Shown here: positions 25,366 through 38,137 of the stretch, in pieces
Position numbering within the stretch: position 1 is the stretch's first letter
Layout of the letters: every line of letters begins with the position of its first letter
From: Limnobaculum allomyrinae
Lineage (GTDB): Bacteria > Pseudomonadota > Gammaproteobacteria > Enterobacterales > Enterobacteriaceae
Assembly (NCBI RefSeq): GCF_016649425.1
Contig: NZ_JADRCR010000001.1
Span: forward strand, 248,001 to 312,000
Direction: 5' to 3'
Length of the DNA stretch: 64,000 bases
The notes under the pieces: model-generated
The model's database searches: none
What the model was told of the DNA's origin: nothing
What the model saw: only the letters and a program-made list of their open reading frames with translations
Program-made: the position numbers and the translations under genes

Positions 25366-26763
25366 TTATTTCTTCATGCTGCCAACCATATCTTCTGGTT
25401 TGACCCACTCATCAAATTGCACCTCGGTCAGATAACCTAACTTCAGTGCCGATGCTTTCAAAGTGAGATCTTCTTTATGGGCCTTTTTCGCGATTTCAGC
25501 GGCTTTGTCATAGCCAATATGAGTATTAAGTGCCGTTACCAGCATCAATGATTCATTCAGTAATTGAGATATTCGTTTTCTGTTTGGTTCAATACCAATG
25601 GCACAATGCTGATTGAAACTGTTCATGCCATCCGCCAGTAAACGAACTGACTGCAGAAAGTTATCAATAATCATTGGGCGATAAACGTTTAACTCGAAAT
25701 TACCGGATGCTCCACCAATATTAATCGCCACATCATTACCCATTACCTGAGCACATAGCATGGTAAGCGCTTCACACTGGGTTGGATTAACTTTGCCCGG
25801 CATAATTGAGCTACCTGGTTCATTTTCCGGAATAGCAATTTCACCAATACCACAACGGGGGCCAGAAGCCAGCCAGCGTACATCGTTAGCAATTTTCATC
25901 AGTGAGGCGGCCAACCCTTTTAATGCACCATGAGAATGAACAAGCGCATCACAGGTTGCCAATGCTTCAAATTTATTTGGAGAAGTAACAAACGGCTGTC
26001 CGGTTAATGAGGCCAGCTCTTTCGCAACCCGAACGGCATATTCCGGGTGGGTATTCAGTCCGGTACCAACGGCGGTTCCACCTAAAGCCAGTTCACTGAG
26101 ATGCGGTATCGAATTTTCAATGTGCTTGATGTTATATGACAGCATTGCTGCCCAACCTGAAATCTCCTGTCCTAGCGTTAGCGGTGTTGCATCCTGCAAA
26201 TGGGTGCGGCCAATTTTGACGATATCGTGAAATGCTTCGGATTTATCGGCTAAAACTTTATGTAATGCTTTCAGCTCCGGTAATAAATGGCTACGTACCG
26301 CAATCACCGCCGCAACGTGCATTCCGGTTGGAAATACATCGTTAGAGCTCTGACTTTTATTTACATCATCATTAGGGTGAACTAAACGATCGTTTCCCCG
26401 CTTACCGCCTAAAATTTCACTGGCGCGATTGGCGAGCACTTCGTTCATATTCATATTGGTTTGAGTACCGGAACCGGTTTGCCAAATAGAAAGAGGAAAC
26501 TCATTGCTATGTTTATCAGCCAGCACTTCATCGGCTGCACTGATAATGGCCTGACCTTTCTTCTCATCCAATAATCCTAATTGCATATTAACCGTAGCAG
26601 CCGCGCGCTTCACCTGGGCCAAAGCATGAATTAACGCCTTAGGCATTTTCTCCTGAGAGATACGGAAATGCTCCAGTGAACGCTGAGTTTGTGCGCCCCA
26701 AAGGCTGTTTTCAGGTACTTCAATCGGGCCCATTGAATCTTTTTCTGTACGCATAGCAACCAT
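25366..26763 (-). CDS. fumC: Class II fumarate hydratase FumC
   Basis: 465 residues from the ATG at 26763, chosen because AGGAGA is six bases upstream and the family start MxxxRxEKDSMG follows. Signature [15 protein letters not shown] carries the flexible catalytic loop; [20 protein letters not shown] and [16 protein letters not shown] are the other conserved blocks. It interconverts fumarate and L-malate without a cluster, in the cytosol. No fumA is adjacent, unlike E. coli. In E. coli fumC is SoxS- and ArcA-controlled; not tested here. Confidence 0.97.
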   Translation of the reverse strand: MVAMRTEKDSMGPIEVPENSLWGAQTQRSLEHFRISQEKMPKALIHALAQVKRAAATVNMQLGLLDEKKGQAIISAADEVLADKHSNEFPLSIWQTGSGTQTNMNMNEVLANRASEILGGKRGNDRLVHPNDDVNKSQSSNDVFPTGMHVAAVIAVRSHLLPELKALHKVLADKSEAFHDIVKIGRTHLQDATPLTLGQEISGWAAMLSYNIKHIENSIPHLSELALGGTAVGTGLNTHPEYAVRVAKELASLTGQPFVTSPNKFEALATCDALVHSHGALKGLAASLMKIANDVRWLASGPRCGIGEIAIPENEPGSSIMPGKVNPTQCEALTMLCAQVMGNDVAINIGGASGNFELNVYRPMIIDNFLQSVRLLADGMNSFNQHCAIGIEPNRKRISQLLNESLMLVTALNTHIGYDKAAEIAKKAHKEDLTLKASALKLGYLTEVQFDEWVKPEDMVGSMKK

Positions 26764-27028
26764 GAGTTTCTCCTGATTTCTGGTCAATAAAGATGTTAAT
26801 AAACGGTAACAATCATCTCATAATGCTATCAAGGAATATGTGACATTCCACTGTTTAATGAAGATGAGAATCATTAATATTATTTAACTATATGTAAAAT
26901 CTTTTTAACTATTGTTGCTTATAGACTGTCTTTCAGCAGACAATCAGCACTTACTTTAGTTAGTCATGAGTATAGTTACGCGCTGATATTGTAAGTCGTT
27001 AACGACAAAGGAACAGGATGAACGAACG

Positions 27029-28570
27029 ATGAAAAAATCGATAGTTGCAGTTGGTGTATTAGTCGTACTGGGTGGTGCCTGGGTTGGTGGCGCATGGTAT
27101 ACCGGAAAAATGATCCAGGATCAGGTAAATAGATCCATTGTTGATGCCCAAGCCTACATTGATAAAAATGCTCCTGAATATCAGGCAAAACTTTCTGTTG
27201 CTGATTATCAACGTGGTATTTTCTCTTCCACCATTAATTATCAGTTTGAAATGATCGATCAAACCAGCGATCAAGGCCCGCAGAAAGATAGCGTAACCAT
27301 CCATCAGCAAGTCAGCCATGGCCCTTTCCCACTGGCAAAATTTAGTTTAATTCCTAAACTGGCTTACTCAAAAACCGAGCTGGTGAAGCAAGACTCGCTG
27401 AATGAGCTATTTGAAATGGCCGGTGGTAAGTCCCCTCTCTCCGTTGATATTTTGACCTCTTATAGCGGCAGTTCTGATCTGAAGTTAGTGCTGGAACCGT
27501 TAACCGGAAAAAATGCTGATGCATTCAAATTCAGTGGATTAACTGTTGATGGTGTGGCTAAGGTTATTAAAGGCGAAGAAGCAGTTACCCTGACCAGTTC
27601 TCCGTTTGAATTAACCGATGAAGGTCGTACGGTGTCATACGACAGCGCTAAGATTGATGTGACCCAAAATAAAGCCCAGGAGTATCAGGCAACGGCCAGC
27701 GTTGGTAAATTTATTATTGCAGAGACAGATGTAGACCAGTTAGTGATGGATGGTCTGACAATAAAAAGCAACGGTAAAATTGGTAAATTCGATCTTGGCG
27801 TAGGCGTCAGCGATATTGAACTGAAAAACGTTACTTATACCGTTAAGCAACAGCCAAAATTGGTTATCAATAATCTCCTGATTTCCAGCAATGCACAGGA
27901 AACCGATAAGTTTATTAATCAGGTGGTTGATACCACTATCGGTCAAATGAGCATCGAGGGGAAGAACATTGGTTCTGGCAGTCTGAAACTCAAGCTGGAT
28001 CAGTTTGATGGCAAAGCACTGCAATACCTGAATCAAAACTCAAACCAACTAACTTACCTGTTCCTTGGTATACCTGCTGAAGAGTCAGCCGAACAGGCCG
28101 GTAACATGATGATGAATAACCTGATGGCTTTCCTTGACGCTAATCCGGTAATCAGCATCGCGCCTTTTATCTGGAAAAATGATAAAGGTGAAAGTCAGGT
28201 TGATATGTCTTTGACCATGATGAAACCCGATCCGCAAAATATGGCGATGGAAGATATGTCTCAGTTGCTGATAAGTTCAATTAAATCATTTAGCAGCAGC
28301 AGTAAACTTTCTATCCCTATGCTGAATGAGCAAGTCAAAATTAGTCATGAGATATCTGATGGCCTTTCTGCTGAAGAAGCTCAAGCTCAGGCAACAGAAT
28401 CTGTTCAACAAATGGTTAGCCTTGGACTGGCACAAAAGATGATCAGCAAATTAGATGACAACACCATTACCAGCAGCTTTAACTATGCTGATGGTGTGAT
28501 TGATCTGAATGGACAGAAAATGCCGGCTGAACAGTTCATCAATTTATTTATGATGTCTGGCATGGAATAG
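27029..28570 (+). CDS. ydgA: YdgA-family membrane-anchored protein (DUF945)
   Basis: 513 residues (E. coli 502). One N-terminal hydrophobic helix (SIVAVGVLVVLGGAWVGGAWYTG) acts as a signal anchor, and the rest is a large beta-rich periplasmic body with repeated short strands. The family has AsmA-like features and is tied to the inner membrane; its biochemical role is not known. In the E. coli map it lies next to manA/fumA, consistent with fumC nearby here. An 11-base hairpin follows (28601-28639). Confidence 0.9.
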   Translation: MKKSIVAVGVLVVLGGAWVGGAWYTGKMIQDQVNRSIVDAQAYIDKNAPEYQAKLSVADYQRGIFSSTINYQFEMIDQTSDQGPQKDSVTIHQQVSHGPFPLAKFSLIPKLAYSKTELVKQDSLNELFEMAGGKSPLSVDILTSYSGSSDLKLVLEPLTGKNADAFKFSGLTVDGVAKVIKGEEAVTLTSSPFELTDEGRTVSYDSAKIDVTQNKAQEYQATASVGKFIIAETDVDQLVMDGLTIKSNGKIGKFDLGVGVSDIELKNVTYTVKQQPKLVINNLLISSNAQETDKFINQVVDTTIGQMSIEGKNIGSGSLKLKLDQFDGKALQYLNQNSNQLTYLFLGIPAEESAEQAGNMMMNNLMAFLDANPVISIAPFIWKNDKGESQVDMSLTMMKPDPQNMAMEDMSQLLISSIKSFSSSSKLSIPMLNEQVKISHEISDGLSAEEAQAQATESVQQMVSLGLAQKMISKLDDNTITSSFNYADGVIDLNGQKMPAEQFINLFMMSGME

Positions 28571-28600
28571 TTCATATAATAATCGAACAGCAATAAATAA

Positions 28601-28639
28601 ACGTTTCCGCTTGAAATAATTTGTTTCCAGCGGAAACGT
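28601..28639 (+). terminator. Hairpin after ydgA
   Basis: Stem ACGTTTCCGCT / AGCGGAAACGT with a 17-base loop; no T-tract, so termination may depend on other factors. Confidence 0.5.
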
Positions 28640-30887
<2,248 letters not shown>

Positions 30888-30899
30888 TTCATAAACAAC

Positions 30900-30924
30900 A
30901 ATCCCCACGATTAAAGTGGGGATT
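30900..30924. terminator. Bidirectional terminator aegA | ribE
   Basis: Stem AATCCCCAC / GTGGGGATT with 7-base loop; CTTTTTG follows on the plus strand. Confidence 0.8.
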
Positions 30925-30952
30925 GTCTGTCTTTTTGTCGACCAATGCGTGG

Positions 30953-31561
30953 TTAATTTCTACTGGCCAGAACACGTTCAACTGTATCAACAACAGCCTG
31001 AGTTTGTGGATCGATTTCAATATTAACCGTGTCACCCAAACGCTTAGTTCCCAATGTGGTACGCTCCAGAGTTTCCGGTATCAGATACACACAGAAACGA
31101 CTTTTGACGACTTCGCCAATCGTCAGGCTGATCCCATCAATACCAATGAACCCTTTATTTAACACATACTTCATCAGATCTTCCGGCATCTTAAACCAGA
31201 TTTGACGATTATTTTCTGAAATCAAAATCTTCATGATTTCCGCCTGGCACATGACATGGCCAGACATTAAATGACCGCCAATTTCATCACCAAATTTGGC
31301 TGCCCGCTCCAGATTAACTTTTGAACCGACAGAAAGTGCCCCCAAATTGGTTACTCGTAATGTCTCTTTCATTAAATCGAAACTGACGATATCACCATTC
31401 ACTTCCGTTACCGTTAAACAGCAGCCGTTATGTGAAACGGAAGCGCCGGTCTCCAGGTCTGGCAACAGCTCGGCAGGAAACTTCATTTTATGGACGCGAA
31501 AATTAGCTTTTTCTTCGATTTCAACAACAGGAGCAGTACCCTGAACAATTCCGGTAAACAT
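30953..31561 (-). CDS. ribE: Riboflavin synthase alpha chain
   Basis: 202 residues in two lumazine-binding repeats. Start MFTGIVQG, then [23 protein letters not shown] in the first repeat and [11 protein letters not shown] in the second. The enzyme dismutates two 6,7-dimethyl-8-ribityllumazine molecules to riboflavin. Divergent from mdtK, as in E. coli (ribC|mdtK). No RFN riboswitch is visible upstream. Confidence 0.96.
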   Translation of the reverse strand: MFTGIVQGTAPVVEIEEKANFRVHKMKFPAELLPDLETGASVSHNGCCLTVTEVNGDIVSFDLMKETLRVTNLGALSVGSKVNLERAAKFGDEIGGHLMSGHVMCQAEIMKILISENNRQIWFKMPEDLMKYVLNKGFIGIDGISLTIGEVVKSRFCVYLIPETLERTTLGTKRLGDTVNIEIDPQTQAVVDTVERVLASRN

Positions 31562-31818
31562 TCAATAGGCCTCAATAATCAGTAGTGACATTTTAATGAT
31601 GTACAAAATCAACTAATCGGAAGTTTGACGCAATTTGATATAAAAACCAAATCCAGTTTCCGCTTTTATTCTGCTTTCTGAATTTTAATCATGTGTGTTT
31701 CATTTGATTACTGACGCTTAACAGGTAGAATCATGCCCCTCACATTTCGTTTATCACTGTGGTATTCATATTTCAGTGACATTTTTTGTTTTAATCTCAA
31801 TAAATTAAAGGTAAGTAC

Positions 31819-33192
31819 GTGCAGAAGTATATCCGTGAAGCGCGTAATCTGCTGGTTTTAGCCATTCCAGTTATTGCAGCCCAATTCTCTCAAACCGCCA
31901 TGGGTGTGGTTGATACCATCATGGCCGGAGATGTTAGTGCCACCGATATGGCCGCAGTAGCCGTTGGTACATCCATCTGGTTACCCGCTATTCTATTTGG
32001 ACAAGGGTTGTTAATGGCTCTGACTCCGGTAGTGGCACAACTGAACGGTGCCGGACGCAGAAAAGAGATCGCCCATCAGGTAACGCAATCGGTGTGGATG
32101 GCTCTGTTCATTTCCCTATTTTTAATCGTGGTGTTGTATAACAGCCATTATATTATCGAACACATGCAGAATATCGATGAGAAACTGGCCGATATCACCG
32201 TTCGTTACCTGCGGGCGATTATGTGGGGAGCGCCAGGTTATTTGCTGTTTCAGGTTTATCGCAGCCAGTGTGATGGATTATCAAAAACCAAACCCAGTAT
32301 GGTGATTGGTTTTATTGGTTTGCTGGTCAATATACCAGTCAATTATGTGATGATTCATGGCAAGTTGGGTTTTCCTGCTATGGGTGGCGTAGGCTGTGGT
32401 ATTGCTACCGCATCGGTATATTGGGTGATGTTTATTGGCCTCAAACTCTATGTACGTTCTGCCCGTTCTCAGAAAGATATTGTTCAATACAGTACTTTTG
32501 AAAAACCCTGTATGCCTACCCTCAAGCGTTTGTTCAACCTCGGTTTACCGGTCGCTCTGGCACTCTTTTTTGAGGTTACTCTGTTTGCGGTCGTTGCATT
32601 ACTGGTTTCACCGTTGGGTGTTGTTTCTGTCGCCGGACACCAGATAGCCCTTAACTTTAGTAGTCTGGTTTTCGTCATCCCTCTGGCGCTGGGTGTAGCA
32701 ACCTCAATTCGTGTTGGCTTTAAACTGGGACAGAAGAAAGTTGATGAGGCTAAAGTGGCCTCTTATACCGGATTAGTCATGGGGTTAAGTCTGGCCTCTG
32801 TCACAGCGTTGTTTACTGTGGTTTTCCGTCATCAGATAGCGCTGCTATACAACGATACCCCTGCGGTAGTCATGATGGCGACACATTTGATGTTACTGGC
32901 AGCGGTATATCAGTGTTCTGACTCTATTCAGGTTATTGGCAGCGGTATTCTGCGTGGTTATAAAGATACTCGTTCCATCTTCTACATTACGTTTACTGCC
33001 TATTGGATCATTGGATTACCGGTTGGTTATTGTCTTGGCCTGACTGATTTGTTGGTTCCGGCAATGGGGCCTGCTGGTTTCTGGATTGGGTTTATCGTTG
33101 GTTTAAGTGCTTCTGCTGTATTGATGATGTTACGTATGCGTTGGTTACAAAAACAACCTGTAGAGTTAATTCTATCCCGGGCTCAGCGTTAA
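31819..33192 (+). CDS. mdtK: MATE multidrug efflux pump MdtK (NorM)
   Basis: 457 residues, 12 membrane helices. MATE hallmarks: [18 protein letters not shown] at the start, [14 protein letters not shown] in helix 2 and the pseudo-twofold repeat [30 protein letters not shown] later. It exports cationic drugs such as fluoroquinolones in exchange for Na+ or H+. Start GTG at 31819 follows AAAGGTAAG. Followed by the two valine tRNA genes as in E. coli. Confidence 0.95.
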   Translation: MQKYIREARNLLVLAIPVIAAQFSQTAMGVVDTIMAGDVSATDMAAVAVGTSIWLPAILFGQGLLMALTPVVAQLNGAGRRKEIAHQVTQSVWMALFISLFLIVVLYNSHYIIEHMQNIDEKLADITVRYLRAIMWGAPGYLLFQVYRSQCDGLSKTKPSMVIGFIGLLVNIPVNYVMIHGKLGFPAMGGVGCGIATASVYWVMFIGLKLYVRSARSQKDIVQYSTFEKPCMPTLKRLFNLGLPVALALFFEVTLFAVVALLVSPLGVVSVAGHQIALNFSSLVFVIPLALGVATSIRVGFKLGQKKVDEAKVASYTGLVMGLSLASVTALFTVVFRHQIALLYNDTPAVVMMATHLMLLAAVYQCSDSIQVIGSGILRGYKDTRSIFYITFTAYWIIGLPVGYCLGLTDLLVPAMGPAGFWIGFIVGLSASAVLMMLRMRWLQKQPVELILSRAQR

Positions 33193-33200
33193 CCGCTTCT

Positions 33201-33234
33201 CAGGCAGCCTGCTGGACAAAAAAGAGGCTGCCTG
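33201..33234 (+). terminator. Hairpin after mdtK
   Basis: Perfect 10-base stem CAGGCAGCCT / AGGCTGCCTG with a 14-base A-rich loop; no T-tract. Confidence 0.5.
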
Positions 33235-33359
33235 AACAGTAAGTCACCAGTTAGCGATGTTGACAGAAGAAAATCACTTTTTCTCCTTGCCAGTGAGTCA
33301 CTTCATCGTTAATATTCGTGCGCATCGTTAATGTATTAGCCTTTAACGATACTGAATAT

Positions 33360-33436
33360 GCGTCCGTAGCTCAGTTGGTTAGAGCACCACCTTGACATGG
33401 TGGGGGTCGGTGGTTCGAGTCCACTCGGACGCACCA
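33360..33436 (+). tRNA. valV: tRNA-Val(GAC), copy 1
   Basis: 77 bases folding as a full cloverleaf with encoded CCA. Acceptor GCGTCCG / CGGACGC, anticodon loop TTGACAT (GAC at 33394-33396), T-loop TTCGAGT. It reads GUC and GUU codons. Start of a two-gene valV-valW operon as in E. coli. Confidence 0.97.
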
Positions 33437-33469
33437 GATATCGCTTTTTGCAGTATCTGGAATTCCAAA

Positions 33470-33546
33470 GCGCCCTTAGCTCAGTTGGTTAGAGCGCCAC
33501 CTTGACATGGTGGAGGTCGGTGATTCGAGTTCACTAGGGCGCACCA
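33470..33546 (+). tRNA. valW: tRNA-Val(GAC), copy 2
   Basis: 77 bases, encoded CCA, acceptor GCGCCCT / AGGGCGC, anticodon GAC at 33504-33506. It differs from the first copy in the acceptor stem and the T-stem (GATTCGAGTTC). A 33-base spacer holding a short hairpin separates the two; a T-run (CCATTTTTTTC) right after it is a likely terminator. Confidence 0.97.
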
Positions 33547-33879
33547 TTTTTTTCATCCCCTCTCATCCCCCTGTTTCCGGCACTTTTGTAGGTTCTCACT
33601 AAATTTAGCTGCTTATTACATTATTATTTCGACATTTATCCATTTTCTTCTGGTGCATTTCCCCTTTATAATAGGCAAAATAGTGAGTTGAAAGGTTTCA
33701 GCAGATGAGCAAACCGCAGTTTCTTCGGTATAAAGGATGATTTCTATCCACAGACTGGCGATATTGGCTATGTTTCGCAATACTGAAAGTAACCTGATTG
33801 CGCGTGTATTCTTTTCTGAAGCCTCAATAGCAGGCTCTCGTTTTCTTTCCACACAAAAATATCGGTAAAAATTATCATC
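33547..33879. other. pykF leader region
   Basis: 333 bases with no gene I trust. Contains the Cra-like site at 33689-33700 and an AT-rich promoter area. Confidence 0.45.
33689..33700. promoter_or_regulatory. Cra (FruR)-like operator upstream of pykF
   Basis: TGAAAGGTTTCA is a near-perfect inverted repeat (TGAAA / TTTCA) close to the Cra consensus TGAAACGTTTCA. E. coli pykF is Cra-repressed, so the site fits. Confidence 0.65.
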
Positions 33880-35292
33880 ATGAAAAAGACTAAAATTGTA
33901 TGTACCATCGGTCCAAAAACTGAATCAGAAGAAGTTTTGGGTAAGCTGCTAAATGCAGGTATGAATGTAATGCGTTTGAACTTTTCTCATGGTGACTATA
34001 ATGAGCACGGACAACGTATTTCTAATCTGCGAGCAGTATTGGCCAGAACGGGTCAAAAAGCAGCTATTCTGCTGGATACCAAAGGACCGGAAATTCGTAC
34101 CATGAAACTGGAAGGCGGCAATGATGCCTCTCTGGTTGCAGGTCAAACCTTCACGTTTACCACTGACCAAAGCGTTGTTGGTAATAGTGAGCGTGTTGCT
34201 GTGACCTACAGTGGCTTTGCGGAAGACCTGAAAGTGGGTAATACCGTACTGGTTGACGATGGCTTGATTGGTATGGAAGTTATCGAAGTCCGCGCTAAAG
34301 AAGTTGTGTGTAAAGTACTGAACAGCGGCGACCTGGGAGAAAACAAAGGTATCAACCTGCCAAACGTATCCATTCAATTACCTGCTCTGTCAGAAAAAGA
34401 TAAAAAAGACCTGGTATTTGGCTGTGAGCAAAACGTTGATTTTGTTGCTGCCTCTTTTATCCGTAAACGTTCAGACGTATTAGACATTCGTGAGCATTTG
34501 AAAGCACACGGCGGTGAGCACATTCAAATCATCTCCAAAATTGAAAACCAGGAAGGCCTGAATAACTTCGACGAAATCCTCGAAGCGTCAGACGGCATCA
34601 TGGTTGCTCGTGGTGATCTTGGTGTTGAGATCCCGGTTGAAGAAGTTATCTTTGCTCAGAAAATGATGATCGAGAAGTGTAATCAGGCTCGTAAAGTGGT
34701 TATCACCGCAACGCAAATGCTGGACTCCATGATCAAAAACCCTCGCCCTACCCGTGCTGAAGCCGGTGACGTTGCAAACGCCATTCTGGACGGTACTGAT
34801 GCCGTTATGCTGTCAGGTGAGAGTGCTAAGGGTAAATATCCACTGGAATCCGTTACCATCATGGCCACTATTTGCGATCGTACCGATCGTGTGATGCCAT
34901 GCCGCGTAGACAAGCTGACCTCTTCCGGTAAATTACGTATTACCGAAGCCGTGTGTCGTGGCGCAGTAGAAACTTCAGAGAAGCTGGATGCAGTACTGAT
35001 TGTTGTGGCTACTCAAGGCGGTAAATCAGCGAAAGCTATCCGTAAATACTTCCCTACCGCTCCGATTCTGGCATTAACTACCAACGAAACTACCGCTCGT
35101 CAGTTAGTTCTGACCAAAGGTGTTACCGCTCAAGTGGTTAAAGAGATCGCATCTACCGATGATTTCTACCGTATTGGTAAAGAAATGGCGTTAACCAGCG
35201 GCCTGGCTCAAAAGAATGATGTTATCGTAATGGTATCTGGTGCACTGGTTGCCAGCGGCACAACAAATACTGCTTCCGTACATATTCTTTAA
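33880..35292 (+). CDS. pykF: Pyruvate kinase I (fructose-1,6-bisphosphate-activated)
   Basis: 470 residues, as in E. coli. Arg32 in [16 protein letters not shown], the active-site ISKIEN lysine segment, the B-site GVEIPVEEV and ESAKGKYP loop are all present; the C-terminal effector domain ends TNTASVHIL. It makes pyruvate and ATP from phosphoenolpyruvate, the last step of glycolysis. The Cra-like operator lies 180 bases upstream. A strong terminator follows, then lpp as in E. coli. Confidence 0.98.
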   Translation: MKKTKIVCTIGPKTESEEVLGKLLNAGMNVMRLNFSHGDYNEHGQRISNLRAVLARTGQKAAILLDTKGPEIRTMKLEGGNDASLVAGQTFTFTTDQSVVGNSERVAVTYSGFAEDLKVGNTVLVDDGLIGMEVIEVRAKEVVCKVLNSGDLGENKGINLPNVSIQLPALSEKDKKDLVFGCEQNVDFVAASFIRKRSDVLDIREHLKAHGGEHIQIISKIENQEGLNNFDEILEASDGIMVARGDLGVEIPVEEVIFAQKMMIEKCNQARKVVITATQMLDSMIKNPRPTRAEAGDVANAILDGTDAVMLSGESAKGKYPLESVTIMATICDRTDRVMPCRVDKLTSSGKLRITEAVCRGAVETSEKLDAVLIVVATQGGKSAKAIRKYFPTAPILALTTNETTARQLVLTKGVTAQVVKEIASTDDFYRIGKEMALTSGLAQKNDVIVMVSGALVASGTTNTASVHIL

Positions 35293-35310
35293 CAACTCTT
35301 GTAACATTAA

Positions 35311-35335
35311 AACGCCATCTGATTCAGGTGGCGTT
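35311..35335 (+). terminator. pykF terminator
   Basis: Near-perfect stem AACGCCATCTG / CAGGTGGCGTT with loop ATT, followed by nine T. Confidence 0.92.
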
Positions 35336-35588
35336 TTTTTTTATCTGTTTTGGAGTTAAATCTGCTGTCAGGATTATTGACTAATTGTGCTATATCTTTT
35401 TATCCAAAAATAGATAATGGTGTATAAAAATACAGGGTTATTTCCCCCACTTATCTTTAGATAAATTTTTTATCACCACACGTTCACTTTTTTTAGTAGC
35501 GTAAAATCCTTTTTTTCGCAAATAAAAATTTGTTTTGACTATTCTTTAACCAAACAAGCAAAATAGTTTGCGAGAAGTTAAAAAATTA
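35336..35588. other. AT-rich region upstream of lpp
   Basis: After the pykF terminator about 250 bases of very AT-rich DNA with no ORF. Such AT-rich upstream DNA is typical of lpp, whose promoter is one of the strongest in enterobacteria. Confidence 0.5.
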
Positions 35589-35617
35589 TTCTCATTCCGA
35601 AAAAGTTTGTGTAATAC
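35589..35617 (+). promoter_or_regulatory. lpp promoter
   Basis: -35 TTCTCA (35589-35594), 17-base spacer, -10 TAATAC (35612-35617). The start would fall about 40 bases before the ATG, close to the 38-base leader of E. coli lpp. Confidence 0.55.
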
Positions 35618-35663
35618 TTATCGGGCTACATGCAAAAAGTTAACTCAAATTGAGGGTGTAAAT

Positions 35664-35876
35664 ATGAACCGTACTAAAGTGGTACTGGGTGCTGTAATTT
35701 TAGGTGCTACTCTGTTAGCTGGTTGTGCGAAAAGCACTGACACTTCAACTAACAGCAAGCTGACTCAACTGATCAGCGATGTTGCTGCTTTACGTTCTGA
35801 TGTACAAGTTGCTAAAGATGAAGCAGCTCGTGCTAACCAACGTTTAGACAACATGACTCGTTCTTACAAGAAATAA
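35664..35876 (+). CDS. lpp: Braun lipoprotein Lpp, short form
   Basis: 70 residues from the ATG at 35664 (ribosome site GAGGGTG at 35652); a longer frame from 35568 has no such site. Signal with lipobox LLAGC, mature protein 50 residues, C-terminal Lys that attaches to peptidoglycan. E. coli mature Lpp has 58. Aligning by eye, the C-terminal DVQ...[16 protein letters not shown] part is intact, but 14 residues (two heptads) of the trimeric coiled coil are missing, partly made up by a 10-residue Ser/Thr linker after the acylated Cys. The gene tethers outer membrane to peptidoglycan. Followed by a strong terminator. Confidence 0.95.
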   Translation: MNRTKVVLGAVILGATLLAGCAKSTDTSTNSKLTQLISDVAALRSDVQVAKDEAARANQRLDNMTRSYKK

Positions 35877-35892
35877 TATTTCTCGTAAGGGG

Positions 35893-35918
35893 AAATGGCG
35901 CACTTAAGTGCGCCATTT
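35893..35918 (+). terminator. lpp terminator
   Basis: Perfect 12-base stem AAATGGCGCACT / AGTGCGCCATTT with loop TA, followed by T5. Confidence 0.92.
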
Positions 35919-36226
35919 TTTTTATCCGTATTCGCCAGTTACTGCTTCTCGCTTTTTTGTTTCATCATCTGCACTACCCTAAACCTTCTGCTTCGGTTCG
36001 GTCACTCTTTAATGGCAATAATAGCGCCTCCTCTCCTCTTTAAGCTTATTAAAAGAAAATTAAGGTCTATGTAAGCCATAATAGATAAAACGCCTCAAAT
36101 TAACGCTCAGGCGATTATTCGTCGAAATAGAATATCAAGGATGAGATGATTTAACCGGAAGGAAAATAATTAAGTTACATCAGGAAAATATATCTAAGGG
36201 AAAACATTATGACGGGAAATATTATT
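35919..36226. other. Region between lpp and ldtE terminators
   Basis: About 310 bases, no ORF supported. CGCCTCAAATTAACGCTCAGGCG near 36091-36114 can form a small stem. A small RNA is possible but not shown. Confidence 0.3.
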
Positions 36227-36256
36227 AAAGCAGCGGGAAACCTTTCCCACTGCTTT
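36227..36256 (-). terminator. ldtE terminator
   Basis: Stem AAAGCAG-C-GGGAAA / TTTCCC-A-CTGCTTT, one mismatch, two-base loop; minus-strand arm ends in CTTTAATAAT. Confidence 0.75.
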
Positions 36257-36279
36257 ATTTGTCACTACCGTTAACGATA

Positions 36280-37203
36280 TTAACGATTCACCAGCAACGG
36301 TAATCCGGAACGACGCTCAATTTCAGCGTTCACACGGGAAGAGTCAGTTGATGGATTATTAATAAATGTTGCGATACTAGGATGGATCTCAATTGGCTTA
36401 GTCTGTGGATCGTCATTTTCAGACTTAGACAATGGCTGATGAATCTCAACATAACGAGAACCATCGGGCTCTACCGTTGCTTTAATCGGCTCATTAACCA
36501 CTTGAACCCGAGTTCCTACCGGAACGGTATTAAATAGCTCTTCGATATCATTAGGACGTAAGCGAATACAACCAGAGCTAACACGCATACCGATACCAAA
36601 ATCCGCATTCGTACCGTGAATCAGGTAGGTGCCGCCAGCAGCTGCCAGACGTAAAGCAAATAAACCCATTGGGTTTTCCGGGCCTGCCGGAATGACTGCC
36701 GGTAAAATGATACCTTCTGCCGCATAATTCTTACGAATGTTCGCGGTTGGCGTCCAGGTTGGGTTGGCTTTTCTTTCGATAATCGTCGTTGTCATTACCG
36801 GGGTATCACGACCTAACTGACCAATACCAATTGGATAAACGATAACGGTATTTTTTCCTTTAGGATAATAGTAAAGGCGAAGTTCCGACAAATTAATAAC
36901 GATGCCATCACGTGGTGTATCCGGCAGGATCATTTGTAGCGGAAGAATTAATTCTGAACCCGCTTTTGGCAACAGTGGATCGACGTCCGGATTTGCTTCC
37001 AGCATAGCAATCAGGCCGATTTGATAATCTGAGGCGATTCGTTCCAGTGAGCGTCCGTCATTCGGAACAATCAATACCCTATTCTCACCAATTAAACGGC
37101 TATTAGACGGTGGTAGCGGATATTCCATAGCCTGAGCTACAGAAAAATGACCAACGAATAACATAGCCAGTACAGCCTTACAAACTGCAAAAACACGGTT
37201 CAT
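36280..37203 (-). CDS. ldtE: L,D-transpeptidase LdtE (YnhG)
   Basis: 307 residues. Signal peptide cleaved near AQA25, LysM-like segment about 42-89 (RVLIVPNDGRSLERIASDY...), then the YkuD catalytic domain with His196 and Cys212 in HGTN...SSGCIRL. Next to lpp as ynhG is in E. coli. YnhG-type enzymes make 3-3 cross-links between peptidoglycan stem peptides; close relatives ErfK/YbiS/YcfS attach Lpp. I cannot tell by eye which activity this one has, and the position suggests YnhG. Confidence 0.85.
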   Translation of the reverse strand: MNRVFAVCKAVLAMLFVGHFSVAQAMEYPLPPSNSRLIGENRVLIVPNDGRSLERIASDYQIGLIAMLEANPDVDPLLPKAGSELILPLQMILPDTPRDGIVINLSELRLYYYPKGKNTVIVYPIGIGQLGRDTPVMTTTIIERKANPTWTPTANIRKNYAAEGIILPAVIPAGPENPMGLFALRLAAAGGTYLIHGTNADFGIGMRVSSGCIRLRPNDIEELFNTVPVGTRVQVVNEPIKATVEPDGSRYVEIHQPLSKSENDDPQTKPIEIHPSIATFINNPSTDSSRVNAEIERRSGLPLLVNR

Positions 37204-37562
37204 TCTTAATTCCTAAACTTCAGCTTTATATCAGTTAATTTGTCTGGTTTACCGCAGACGAGGGTAACCATCAGTTTACATCTATCATCAACTATTATGA
37301 ATCAAAACAGATCATTCATACAGAGATGCTACCTGTTGTCCGGCGAAAAATAATCAATTTTTTTGCCAATCAGAACAATAGAAGCCAGCAAAAATCGCAT
37401 CACTCCATTTGAATAAGCTGATTTTAAAAGAAAAATTAGCTCAGGAAGAAATAACACCAACAATTCATGGTAAGACTAAATTATTTTGAGATATCCAAAA
37501 CTATTTTGTTGGACTAAGATAACTTAATTGTTAATTTAAAGTAACATTCACTGGAGGCAGTT
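37204..37562. other. Divergent promoter region ldtE | tpx
   Basis: 359 bases, no ORF supported. GGAGGC at 37552 is the tpx ribosome site. No strong operator is recognisable. Confidence 0.4.
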
Positions 37563-38066
37563 ATGACTCAAACCGTACAAATGAAAGGCAATCCGGTATC
37601 CGTTGCCGGGCAATTACCCAAAGCAGGTGACAGTGCAAAAGCATTTACACTGGTAGCAAAAGATCTCTCTGATGTCACATTAAGTACCTATGCCGGTAAA
37701 CGCAAAGTACTTAACATATTTCCAAGTGTAGATACTTCTGTTTGTGCTACATCCGTCAGAACGTTTAACCAACGCGTGGGTGATGTCGACAATACGGTTG
37801 TGTTATGTATCTCTGCCGACCTCCCTTTTGCTCAAGCTCGTTTCTGTGGCGCAGAAGGTCTGGATCATGTGGTTACCCTGTCTACATTCCGTAATCCTGA
37901 GTTTAAGCAAAATTATGGTGTGGATATTCAGGATGGCCCGTTAAAAGGCTTAACGGCTCGTGCAGTAGTTGTTCTGGATGCTAACGATAACGTCATTTAC
38001 AGCGAACTGGTTAAAGAGATCTCTACTGAACCAGACTATGATGCTGCATTAGCCGTACTGAAGTAA
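37563..38066 (+). CDS. tpx: Thiol peroxidase Tpx
   Basis: 167 residues (E. coli 168). Peroxidatic Cys61 in [15 protein letters not shown], resolving Cys95 in FAQARFC, and the family's C-terminal dimer segment. It is a periplasm-associated or cytosolic atypical two-Cys peroxiredoxin that reduces organic peroxides using thioredoxin. GGAGGC is 6 bases before the ATG. Convergent with tyrR, sharing a terminator hairpin. Confidence 0.97.
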   Translation: MTQTVQMKGNPVSVAGQLPKAGDSAKAFTLVAKDLSDVTLSTYAGKRKVLNIFPSVDTSVCATSVRTFNQRVGDVDNTVVLCISADLPFAQARFCGAEGLDHVVTLSTFRNPEFKQNYGVDIQDGPLKGLTARAVVVLDANDNVIYSELVKEISTEPDYDAALAVLK

Positions 38067-38096
38067 TCGCATTACTATCTAATACATTGCATGAAA

Positions 38097-38117
38097 AAGG
38101 GAGCCGGTGGCTCCCTT
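38097..38117. terminator. Bidirectional terminator tpx | tyrR
   Basis: Perfect stem AAGGGAGCC / GGCTCCCTT with loop GGT. Confidence 0.8.
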
Positions 38118-38137
38118 CTGTTTTACTGAGTTTTGCT

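Noticed and set aside
33437-33469. Hairpin in the spacer between the two tRNA-Val genes as a terminator
   Set aside because: The stem is short and the next tRNA follows at once; it is more likely a processing spacer.
33616-33852. Minus-strand frame of 78 codons upstream of pykF
   Set aside because: It covers the pykF promoter and Cra-like site, has no ribosome site and no recognisable domain.
35568-35663. Longer N-terminus for Lpp
   Set aside because: The upstream frame has no ribosome site, overlaps the promoter -10 and would break the lipoprotein signal.
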